A stretch of DNA of 23,372 nt, from the NCBI GenBank assembly GCA_964530215.1, contig CAZHAJ010000014.1, positions 1 to 23,372 of the forward strand. The letters run 5' to 3'. The notes under the pieces are model-generated. The model was not told where the DNA came from, ran no database searches, and was given only the letters and a program-made list of their open reading frames with translations. Position numbers and translations under genes: made by a program. Below, piece after piece: positions 1 through 7,578 of this stretch (positions are counted from its first letter, which is position 1; each line of letters opens with the position of its first letter). Origin of the DNA: JAAXTT01 sp964530215. Lineage in GTDB: Bacteria; Bacillota; Desulfotomaculia; Desulfotomaculales; Desulfocucumaceae.

Positions 1-1362
1 ATAAGCAAAGTTTTTCAGCTCATTATAATGGGTGGTGGCAACTGTTCTGGCACCCGAGAGGTGAAGTTTTTCCAATATTGCTTTAGCTAAAGCTGAGCCT
101 TCGGACGGATCTGTCCCGGCACCTAACTCATCCAGTAATACAAGACTGCCATTGTCCGCCTTATTAAGAATATCTACTATGTTAGTCATATGGGATGAAA
201 AAGTACTCAGGGACTGCTCGATACTTTGTTCATCACCGATATCTGCATATATATTATTGAAAACACCAAAAAAAGTCCGTTCATCTGAGGGAACATGAAG
301 ACCTGACTGAGCCATTAGTACCAACAAGCCGATGGTTTTAAGGGTTACTGTTTTGCCCCCGGTATTAGGTCCTGTAATAACCAGCGTATCAAACCCCTGT
401 CCCAGGCTGACTGAAATAGGCACAACGTCCCCCTTTAACAGGGGGTGACGGCCGTATTTTATATCAAGATGGGGCCCGGATTTTATTTCCGGAGCCCATG
501 CCTTAAGTTTTAGGCTATATCTGGCTTTAGCCATTATAAAATCTAATTTGGCTAAAGCCTGCAGTGACATTATTAACTCGTTATAAACCATAGATACTGC
601 AACAGAAAGTTCTGATAGTATTCTAGATATCTCCTGCTTCTCGGCAGCTTGCAGCCGGCGAACCTCATTATTTGCTTCCACCACTGGCATAGGCTCAATA
701 AAAAGAGTGGCCCCACTAGCAGATTGATCGTGTACTATTCCGGAAACTTGAGCACGATACTCCTGCTTAACCGGTATTACATATCGATTTTCCCTGATGG
801 TGACAATGGGATCTTGCAGATATTTCTGATAAGATGCCGAACGAATGAAACTGTCCAAGCGTGTTTTAATTTGACCCTGAGCATTAATCAACTGCCTTCG
901 TATCTGTCCTAAAGCACCGGATGCATTGTCAGATATCTCTCCCCCAGGCATGATAGCATTATTAATTCTCTGATCTAGATCGCCAAAACTGCCCAGAGAA
1001 TCAGATATCTCTGATAAAAGGGGATATCTTTGATTTTTATCATTGAAGAACCTCTTAATTCTTTTTATGGAATATACCGTTCTGCTTATCTCAATTAAAC
1101 CTTCTGGCTCCAATACTATACCCCGGGAACTATTTTCCGCCTGCTCCCGGACATCGTACCAACCACCGATTTCAGCAGCGGGATCAAGGCGCATAAGCTC
1201 CCTTCCCTCTGTGGTCTCAGCCTGCCAAATTTTAATTAAATCAATACTGTCAGTGGGCAACAAGTCCAAAACCATCTCCCTACCCAAGGGAGAACCTGTA
1301 AGCTCAGCCAACTGCTCTATAATTTTATGATATTCAAGTCTTTTCAAAGTCTTAGTATCCAT
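1..1362 (-). CDS. mutS2: Endonuclease MutS2, N-terminal 454 residues (cut by window edge)
   Basis: This is a MutS-family ATPase. MutS2 proteins act in suppression of recombination and in ribosome-collision rescue rather than mismatch repair. The ORF is open to base 1, so the C-terminal part, where a KOW/Smr nuclease region would lie, is outside the window. The start is the ATG at 1362, preceded by AAGGAG about 8 bases upstream; the protein begins MDTKTLKRLEYHKIIEQLAE, the usual MutS2 opening. The core and lever region runs to about residue 310. The Walker A motif GPNTGGKT is near residues 330-337, and the Walker B/signature segment LVLLDELGAGTDPSEGSALA is near 405-425, followed by TTHYNELK. 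It sits 45 bases after the U32 gene and is probably the distal gene of the polX-to-mutS2 cluster. Family assignment is secure; the exact role is inferred from the family. Confidence 0.95.
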   Translation of the reverse strand, partial: MDTKTLKRLEYHKIIEQLAELTGSPLGREMVLDLLPTDSIDLIKIWQAETTEGRELMRLDPAAEIGGWYDVREQAENSSRGIVLEPEGLIEISRTVYSIKRIKRFFNDKNQRYPLLSEISDSLGSFGDLDQRINNAIMPGGEISDNASGALGQIRRQLINAQGQIKTRLDSFIRSASYQKYLQDPIVTIRENRYVIPVKQEYRAQVSGIVHDQSASGATLFIEPMPVVEANNEVRRLQAAEKQEISRILSELSVAVSMVYNELIMSLQALAKLDFIMAKARYSLKLKAWAPEIKSGPHLDIKYGRHPLLKGDVVPISVSLGQGFDTLVITGPNTGGKTVTLKTIGLLVLMAQSGLHVPSDERTFFGVFNNIYADIGDEQSIEQSLSTFSSHMTNIVDILNKADNGSLVLLDELGAGTDPSEGSALAKAILEKLHLSGARTVATTHYNELKNFAY

Positions 1363-1407
1363 AATAACTGCTCCTTCAGCCGGCAACTGCCGGTACTTAG
1401 AAAGCAC

Positions 1408-3936
1408 TTACACACCTCTATAAAAATGACCTTTTGTTAAACCTGCTCTATTTAACAAAGTCATCTTTTTACGAGCCTCCTCCAGATGCCGGAGCTTTAA
1501 ATCTCCTTTTATAACAGCATCAATGACTGCCCGATATGCCTTTACGGTATCTTTCACATATCCCGGACCTTCCCGAGCAGCTTCAATGCGAACTGCACAT
1601 ACACCACTGCGGTATAGCTCCGGCAAATCATCCAATAAACAGAGATCCCTTGAATTAAATAAATGCATTCGACATTTATCATCTGATTCAACCGGAAAAA
1701 AAGCACCTGTACGATCTTTTAAACGAAAACCACCTTTTATACAAGGCATGGTTTTACATTTTTTTGTATCAGATCCTGTACAGGCCCCGATAACACAGTG
1801 TTCAGTCACCATCAGCTCCATAGCTCCCTGAACCAAGACTTCCACCGGATAGGACTGGGATAATCTGTTAACTTGTTTAACGGTAAGCTCAGGAGATATT
1901 GCAACTCTGTGCGCTCCCAGTCTCAATAAGTAGTTAACAGAAAATTTATTGAAAGCGTTTAAACCATAATCAGCTATCAATGATACCTCAGGCATATCTC
2001 TGCGCAAAGCACTCATTATGCCCAAATTACCAGCCAATACACCGCTGACAGGCACCCCTTTAATAAGTTCAATAATATTTTCCATGTCTTTGTCTTTGAT
2101 TACTCTGGGAGTCTGCAGTATTAGTTCTAAGCCCCTGCCCCTGCATATGTCGGCTGCCTGAATAAGATCTTTTCTGCCCACTCTCGGTTTTGAGCGAAAC
2201 TGATGCAATCCAAAGTAAACTATGTCTGCTCCCTGTTCAACCGCCGCCCTATATGAATTAATATCCCCCACAGTTACTGCCAGCATCATGCCTTTATCAG
2301 CATTACAACTAATTCTTGATGTTTCTTCTTTGTAATGCATCTCCAACCTAGATTGAAATATCTCCGAACCCAAAGCCGGAACCCTTCTATCCATTAACGT
2401 GATATCTTTCATAGCCTCAACAATCTTTCTACGAACCTGATTTATCTCACTCAAAGGGTAAATTACCTTCCCCTGTATATCGCAGCTTATTGCTGACAGT
2501 TCAAAAGGAGTATTACCTAGTCTTATCAACTGTTCCGTCAATATTTTTTCATCTATAGGTCTGTTTTTAGCCAATTGCCCTAAGGTTTCAGTAGATGCTT
2601 TAACCACCCTTCCCTCAGGGTCTTTAACAGTAACTAGTAGTGGCTTATTTAACCCGCCTTGCACCTCAAAAGCCAAAGGAATCTTCTTCCCTGTTCCTCT
2701 GGCTGTATTAAAGCTGTTCCTGGCCCACTGCATTAATTTGGAGTCAAAAGTCTTAAAAACTCGATCCCCAGGTTTGATTTTTCCACTGACAGCAATCTCC
2801 ACAATATCACCGGCAGCGGCTATTTCCACCTTATTGCCACGAATGAAAATGTCGCCCACAATAAATCCTACTCGTCCGCCCTCTGTAACCCATATCTCCA
2901 AACCATCCCCTGTATAAAGCGATCTATCAAGGCTTACTTCCACTAACCCGGCCTTATGGTTTATCCCCTTTACTCTGCCCAGCATAATTCCTCTATTATT
3001 GGGCCTCTTATAGCTCATCATTTTTTTGCCTTGCCCGCCAAAAAAATACCCCGTAGTGAAATCTCTGTTGAAAATCTGGGTAAGAGCCTCATTCTCCTGA
3101 TCACTAACCCAGTAAGGTTGGCCGGAAAAAGCTCGATCAATCAACCTGCGATAGATATTAACCACGGTGGCAACATACTCCGGTTTTTTCATCCGTCCCT
3201 CTATTTTAAAGGAATCAATTCCAACAGCAATAAGTTCCGGCAAATGACCGCTGATATTTAAATCCTTGGGACTTAACAAGTACTCCCCGGTAATATCCTG
3301 ATCAGATAAAATACTGTTGTCTTTACCCAGCAATTTATAATTTAGTCTACAGGGCTGTGCACACCTACCCCGGTTTCCGCTTCTTCCCCCAATCATGCTG
3401 GACATTAAACATTGACCTGAATAGGAAATACACAATGCACCATGAATAAAAACCTCTATATCAGCATGGGTATTTTTCTTAATTTCCTCAATTTCAGTCA
3501 ACTCCAACTCTCTTGCCAACACAATCCTGGAAAATCCGTCATTGAGCAGTTGTTTTACACCAAGAGTATTATGAATAGTCATTTGAGTACTGGCATGAAG
3601 AGACAGCTCAGGCAAAATTTTTCCCGCTAAATAGGCAAGCCCTGCATCCTGAACAATTACTGCGTCAACCCCATAAGTTTGCAACTTATAAAGGAAGTAC
3701 AAAGCGTCCTTCATCTCTTCATCCGAAACCAATATGTTAGCGGTTACATATATTTTAACTCCATGATAATGGGCATATCTGACTGCTTGAGCAATCTCCT
3801 CATCATTAAAGTTTGCTGCTGATTGCCTTGCATTAAATAATTGTCCACCAAGATAGACCGCGTCTGCCCCATTTTCTACTGCTGCTATTAAAGATTCCCA
3901 ACTGCCTGCAGGTGCTAATAGTTCCGGCTTTTTCAT
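1408..3936 (-). CDS. U32 family protein with DUF3656 region (RlhA/YdcP-type)
   Basis: The protein has 842 residues and starts at the ATG at 3936 behind GAGGAGAAGAT. U32 proteins were named as peptidases, but characterised members (RlhA, TrhP, UbiU/V) take part in RNA or ubiquinone hydroxylation and carry Fe-S clusters. The first U32 module opens with LLAPAGSWESLIAAVENGAD at residues 6-25. It has the family signature VFIHGALCISYSGQC at 162-176 and cysteines at 169, 176, 192 and 196, which suggest a Cys4 iron-sulfur site. A central segment (about 380-500) fits DUF3656. The C-terminal part repeats the fold (AVEQGADIVYFGLHQFR, then VQGAMELMVTEHCVIGAC) with more cysteines. The length is typical of the long Firmicutes form. 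It lies between the NIF3-family gene and mutS2. RNA hydroxylation is inferred from family members, not shown here. Confidence 0.9.
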   Translation of the reverse strand: MKKPELLAPAGSWESLIAAVENGADAVYLGGQLFNARQSAANFNDEEIAQAVRYAHYHGVKIYVTANILVSDEEMKDALYFLYKLQTYGVDAVIVQDAGLAYLAGKILPELSLHASTQMTIHNTLGVKQLLNDGFSRIVLARELELTEIEEIKKNTHADIEVFIHGALCISYSGQCLMSSMIGGRSGNRGRCAQPCRLNYKLLGKDNSILSDQDITGEYLLSPKDLNISGHLPELIAVGIDSFKIEGRMKKPEYVATVVNIYRRLIDRAFSGQPYWVSDQENEALTQIFNRDFTTGYFFGGQGKKMMSYKRPNNRGIMLGRVKGINHKAGLVEVSLDRSLYTGDGLEIWVTEGGRVGFIVGDIFIRGNKVEIAAAGDIVEIAVSGKIKPGDRVFKTFDSKLMQWARNSFNTARGTGKKIPLAFEVQGGLNKPLLVTVKDPEGRVVKASTETLGQLAKNRPIDEKILTEQLIRLGNTPFELSAISCDIQGKVIYPLSEINQVRRKIVEAMKDITLMDRRVPALGSEIFQSRLEMHYKEETSRISCNADKGMMLAVTVGDINSYRAAVEQGADIVYFGLHQFRSKPRVGRKDLIQAADICRGRGLELILQTPRVIKDKDMENIIELIKGVPVSGVLAGNLGIMSALRRDMPEVSLIADYGLNAFNKFSVNYLLRLGAHRVAISPELTVKQVNRLSQSYPVEVLVQGAMELMVTEHCVIGACTGSDTKKCKTMPCIKGGFRLKDRTGAFFPVESDDKCRMHLFNSRDLCLLDDLPELYRSGVCAVRIEAAREGPGYVKDTVKAYRAVIDAVIKGDLKLRHLEEARKKMTLLNRAGLTKGHFYRGV

Positions 3937-3962
3937 ATCTTCTCCTCATAATAGTATGCCGA

Positions 3963-4018
3963 TAAAAAATGCTGTTACAGCCATAGAAGTATCCCGGCTG
4001 AAAATGGAACTTATACAG
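3963..4018 (-). terminator. Possible terminator or attenuator between NIF3-family and U32 genes
   Basis: On the minus strand, immediately after the stop of the NIF3-family gene, an outer TGCTGT/ACAGCA pairing encloses an inner CAGCC/GGCTG pairing. This is followed directly by six Ts (plus-strand A run at 3964-3969). The long loops make the hairpin weak, so partial termination within the cluster is more likely than a full stop. Pairing was judged by eye only. Confidence 0.4.
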
Positions 4019-4020
4019 CA

Positions 4021-4974
4021 CTAGGATCTTTTATACCTTATTAAACCGGAGCAGGGCACAACCTCAACACCTCTGGACTCCAAGGCATCTAAAATTAAAT
4101 TCATCCCAATGGAATCACTGGCCATATGCCCGGCAATTATAACATTGATATGATTTTTTTCCGCTTCTTTACGATGTTTTTCACCCATATGCATAACAAT
4201 AAGAGTCCCCACTCCTGCTTGGGACAGCTTGCAGTAAGCATCTTCAGAACCGCTGGTACCTCCGGTCATGTCCACTAAAACCTTTCCAGCCTTACGATCC
4301 TTTGAACCGTTTATTATGGTGGGTCCGGCTCCCAATTTTATTGCTTCGGAGTATTCATATTCTTTTTTCAGAAGATTTACCACATCACCAACAGTCTCAG
4401 GGTTATTTTGATCTATTTTTCTTTGCAAAAGGGAAACCACCTGGTTGTCCGCAGGAGTATGAACACACATCATGGGAAAACCCAACAGCTTAGCGGCATC
4501 CACTCCTCGGTTATGGTTAAGCGGCAAGATATTGCGTTTTACTTCCCCTATCCTTGCGGCTAGTATTCCCTCAGCAACATTTATAGGGACTCCGGCTTGA
4601 GCCAAAATATCTTCCTGTAAGCTCATAACTTTATATAATGAAACCAATGCTTTCCCTTCAGGATGATGAGAAATGATTAAATCTATGGGCATACCTTTTT
4701 GGCTCAGACGATCAGCCATCAACACTTCGCCCACTTCAATATCTATACCCGCCATTACCCTTTTTACTTCTTTATCCGGCTCTCCTGTCAGCATCCTGGT
4801 GTCCCCGTATGGGTTAGTCAGACAATCTAAATCATATTCATTTTTCTCATCTTCCTTTAAATCCTCATATCTCTTTTTTTCTTGTAGCAAGATATTATTG
4901 ATTTTCTCCGAACCCCTGGGGTCCGCCTCAATGCCCATATTTACCGCTAAATCATAGATTTCCTTAATTTTCAT
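4021..4974 (-). CDS. NIF3-family (NGG1p-interacting factor 3-like) protein
   Basis: The protein has 317 residues counted from the ATG at 4974. A longer reading from a TTG at 4992 is open, but that segment contains the Shine-Dalgarno AAAGGGGAG itself, six bases before the ATG, so 4974 is preferred. The sequence resembles the NIF3/DUF34 family, whose members bind two metal ions; a GTP cyclohydrolase-like role has been suggested for some. Visible family features are the paired histidines in IISHHPEG (about residues 101-108), MTGGTSGSEDAY in the middle, and the C-terminal histidine motif IIAGHMASDSIGMN. It starts 18 bases after the glycosylase stop, so the two are probably cotranslated. The catalytic function is unknown; the family call is fairly firm, the reaction is not. 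Confidence 0.75.
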   Translation of the reverse strand: MKIKEIYDLAVNMGIEADPRGSEKINNILLQEKKRYEDLKEDEKNEYDLDCLTNPYGDTRMLTGEPDKEVKRVMAGIDIEVGEVLMADRLSQKGMPIDLIISHHPEGKALVSLYKVMSLQEDILAQAGVPINVAEGILAARIGEVKRNILPLNHNRGVDAAKLLGFPMMCVHTPADNQVVSLLQRKIDQNNPETVGDVVNLLKKEYEYSEAIKLGAGPTIINGSKDRKAGKVLVDMTGGTSGSEDAYCKLSQAGVGTLIVMHMGEKHRKEAEKNHINVIIAGHMASDSIGMNLILDALESRGVEVVPCSGLIRYKRS

Positions 4975-4992
4975 ATTTATCTCCCCTTTCAA

Positions 4993-5586
4993 CTATTTCC
5001 TTGATATATAATCATTACCCTTTAGATAAAATCTTAAAGGAAGATCTTGGGCAGCACTGATACCAATTCTGGTGGTGACAAGCACACTTTCTTCGGAAAT
5101 AGAAACTCCGTTCATTATAACTAAAGGTTTTCTGGTAAGGTTATGCCCATACATCTCAGGTCCGATACCCATTGCCTGAACCAATTTAGCGGGACCGGAA
5201 CATAATTCCTTTAGCACCTCCCTGCCCCTTCTTTTCTTCATCAGGTCAATACCTGCCACCGGTTCTAAAGCTCTGAGCAAAACTGCCTCTGCCACACCCT
5301 GGGGAGCTGTTACCACATTAAAACAGTAATGCATCCCATAAGTAAAATAAATATATGCAAATCCCGGGTCCCCAAACATTATTTTGTTGCGAGGGGTCAT
5401 CCCTTTGTTTGCATGACATGCTTCGTCTCCCTGCATATATGCTTCTGTTTCTACAATTATACCCGCTGTGATACCTTCCGGGGAATAATGCACTAAAAGT
5501 TTACCCAGTAGTTCTTTGGCTATCGTTACAGTATCCCTGTTATAGAAATTGCTGTCTGGCAAATCTTTTTCAATAAATATTTTCAT
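4993..5586 (-). CDS. 3-methyladenine DNA glycosylase, AAG/Mpg family
   Basis: This base-excision repair enzyme removes alkylated and deaminated purines from DNA. The start is set at the ATG at 5586 (197 residues), because GAGG lies six bases upstream. An in-frame GTG four codons earlier (5598) overlaps that ribosome binding site and is less likely. The fold is the compact vertebrate-type AAG family: LLGKLLVHY near the N-terminus, the catalytic-glutamate motif IIVETEAYMQGDEACHA, the segment YIYFTYGMHYCFNVV, and CSGPAKLVQAMGI in the C-terminal half. Length matches the usual 190-210 residues. It lies 43 bases downstream of polX, so two DNA-repair genes are adjacent and probably cotranscribed. 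No key residue appears to be missing. Confidence 0.93.
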   Translation of the reverse strand: MKIFIEKDLPDSNFYNRDTVTIAKELLGKLLVHYSPEGITAGIIVETEAYMQGDEACHANKGMTPRNKIMFGDPGFAYIYFTYGMHYCFNVVTAPQGVAEAVLLRALEPVAGIDLMKKRRGREVLKELCSGPAKLVQAMGIGPEMYGHNLTRKPLVIMNGVSISEESVLVTTRIGISAAQDLPLRFYLKGNDYISRK

Positions 5587-5629
5587 CCGATACCTCACCG
5601 AACATTAAACCCTTAAGTGAAATTTGTAC

Positions 5630-7393
5630 TCATCTCTTTATTTCACTTAGCAGTCGATTCAACTCATAGGTGTTAATTATATCACTGGATCTAAGCCCGG
5701 CTCTGCGGGCAACAGCTACCCCATACTCCATTTCATCCAAATGTACAAGACTGTGAGAATCAGTGTTAATTACAATTTTCACATCAAGTTCCGCTGCTTT
5801 CCGAGCATTTTCCTCATTTAAATCAAGCCTGTCGGGAGACGAATTTATCTCCATTATTTTGCCATGACGGGCTGCGGTCTCCAAGACTTTATCAACATCA
5901 ATATCATAAGCATTCCGGGTACCCAAAAGCCTTCCCGTTAAATGCCCAATAATATCCACATGCTTATTCTCCAACGCTTTAATGACTCTTGAGGTAATAG
6001 TTTCCCTATCCTGCTTAAAACCACTGTGTACAGAAGCTATTACCACATCAGCTCTCTCCAAAATTTCATCATTCATATCTAATTCTCCATCAGAAAGGAT
6101 ATCTACCTCAATCCCCTTCAGAATTCGAAATGCTGTATTATCTTTATTTAAATCGTCTATATATTCATACTGCTCTCTTAATTTAACCGGTTCTAATCCT
6201 CCGGCGATTTTAAGGGACTGTGAATGGTCAGTTATCGCAATATATTGATAGCCTTTTTGCTCTGCCCTTTTAGCAATATCTTCAATAGGCGCATTGCCGT
6301 CACTCCAGCTTGAATGTATGTGCAGATCACCGCAAATATCATCAATATTTACAAGGGATGGAATAACGCCTAACCTTGCTGATTCTACCTCTCCTGCTCC
6401 CTCCCTGAGTTCCGGAGGAATGTACTGCATATTTAAGTGTGAATATATCTCTTCTTCGGAATTAAATTCTTTCTTGTAATTAGAAACATCTCCACCCCGG
6501 GCAATTATACCTGCTAAATCCACATCTTCCGCACATTCTGCCAAATCCCTAAGATGTTCTTTACTTCCTGTTTTTTGCAACAGCGCAAGGGGGTAATCCT
6601 CTTGATCAACCACCGCCAATTCAACCTGAATCCCCCATCTAGTGAGACACCTGATAAACTTATCTTCCTTATCCAGAATTTTAATGAAATGAGGATGATA
6701 TGCAAAGCTTTCAATAACTGATTCAGGTTTAGAGGAAACCACCAGCACATCAAGGTCCCCCACCATCTCTTTCCAGCGACGAACACTGCCTGCTGAAGAT
6801 ACCTTATCCACTCCGGATAAATTTTCCAAATACCCTGTCAATTCAGATAATAATTCCCTAGCCAGAGAAAGACGGAACTTTTTATTATCACTTCTGCTTT
6901 TGATCATGTCTATATTTCTGATTATTTCCATTTCGGTTTTTATACCAATGCCCTTTAACCCTCTAAGTTTGCCTTTACGGGCTGCATTTTCCAGTTCATG
7001 GATGCTTGTAATCCCTAAGTTTTTATAAAAAAAAGCAGCTCTTTTAGGACCTATTTCCGGAAGAACCATTATCTCCGGCAAACCACTGGGTATCTCTTTA
7101 CGCAGCCTCTCAAGCTTGTCTATTTTACCCTTCTCAAGCAGTTCTCCCACCTTGGCAGTAATCCTTTTGCCAAGCCCCGCTACGGATGCCAGAGTGTTTT
7201 TTTTATACATTACTGATACCGGTTCTTCTAAAGAAGAAATGACCTTGGCTGCTCGACGGTAGGCACGAATTTTAAAAAAATCTTCTCCGCTTAGCTCCAT
7301 TAAATCAGCCAATTCACTGAAAGCCCAAGCTATTTCGACATTACGCAAAACAATAATCCCACCAGACTTATAACTATTACTCCATAGCTTCAT
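5630..7393 (-). CDS. polX: Bacterial DNA polymerase X with C-terminal PHP domain
   Basis: Family X polymerases fill short gaps in base-excision repair; bacterial forms add a PHP domain with 3'-5' exonuclease or AP-endonuclease activity. Reading 587 residues from the ATG at 7393, the 8-kDa and HhH regions occupy about 20-165. The palm carries GSVRR (202-206) and GDLDVLVVS with Asp213 and Asp215. The third catalytic position, normally Asp in a VDLR-like motif, is Glu258 (GIQVELAVV), and the following GSKEHLRDL lacks the usual Asn/Arg pattern. The PHP domain (about 353-587) has intact motifs: DLHIHSSWSDG, AITDHS, GIEVDIL, ASVHSG, IGHLTG and NTDSHS. The start is uncertain: a TATAAT overlaps the ATG, and GGTGGG precedes an in-frame TTG at 7348, which gives a more typical N-terminus. 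It follows the pheT terminator and so has its own promoter. Confidence 0.92.
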   Translation of the reverse strand: MKLWSNSYKSGGIIVLRNVEIAWAFSELADLMELSGEDFFKIRAYRRAAKVISSLEEPVSVMYKKNTLASVAGLGKRITAKVGELLEKGKIDKLERLRKEIPSGLPEIMVLPEIGPKRAAFFYKNLGITSIHELENAARKGKLRGLKGIGIKTEMEIIRNIDMIKSRSDNKKFRLSLARELLSELTGYLENLSGVDKVSSAGSVRRWKEMVGDLDVLVVSSKPESVIESFAYHPHFIKILDKEDKFIRCLTRWGIQVELAVVDQEDYPLALLQKTGSKEHLRDLAECAEDVDLAGIIARGGDVSNYKKEFNSEEEIYSHLNMQYIPPELREGAGEVESARLGVIPSLVNIDDICGDLHIHSSWSDGNAPIEDIAKRAEQKGYQYIAITDHSQSLKIAGGLEPVKLREQYEYIDDLNKDNTAFRILKGIEVDILSDGELDMNDEILERADVVIASVHSGFKQDRETITSRVIKALENKHVDIIGHLTGRLLGTRNAYDIDVDKVLETAARHGKIMEINSSPDRLDLNEENARKAAELDVKIVINTDSHSLVHLDEMEYGVAVARRAGLRSSDIINTYELNRLLSEIKR

Positions 7394-7420
7394 TATAGTA
7401 GATTCTTCACATATAAAGTC
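7391..7420 (-). promoter_or_regulatory. Possible polX promoter
   Basis: On the minus strand TATAAT overlaps the first base pairs of the annotated ATG at 7393, with only a weak GACTTT in the -35 position 17 bases upstream. Transcription from here would start inside the longer ORF and favour initiation at the TTG at 7348. The -10 match is good and the -35 match is poor. Confidence 0.35.
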
Positions 7421-7503
7421 TTTGCTTTTAACCTAAAACTTATAACAAGTACTATGGAAAATTCATGTAACAAAGTTTATCTATGTGTTTTACAAACTCT
7501 AGA

Positions 7504-7532
7504 TAAAAAGCCCTCTTCTAAAGAAGAGGGCT
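7504..7532 (-). terminator. Rho-independent terminator after pheT
   Basis: On the minus strand the stem AGCCCTCTTC / GAAGAGGGCT (10 bp, loop TTTA) is followed by five Ts. It lies about 47 bases after the pheT stop and separates the pheST operon from polX. Confidence 0.92.
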
Positions 7533-7578
7533 TACGAGACCTTCTTCAGTTATCCGCTGTCAATAAATTTATCCTGAC

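Noticed and set aside
3833..4021. 62-residue minus-strand ORF across the start of the U32 gene
   Set aside because: It overlaps the U32 coding start in another frame and the hairpin region; no ribosome binding site.
6514..6786. 90-residue ORF on the minus strand inside polX
   Set aside because: It is an alternative frame fully within polX, without its own ribosome binding site or a recognisable domain.
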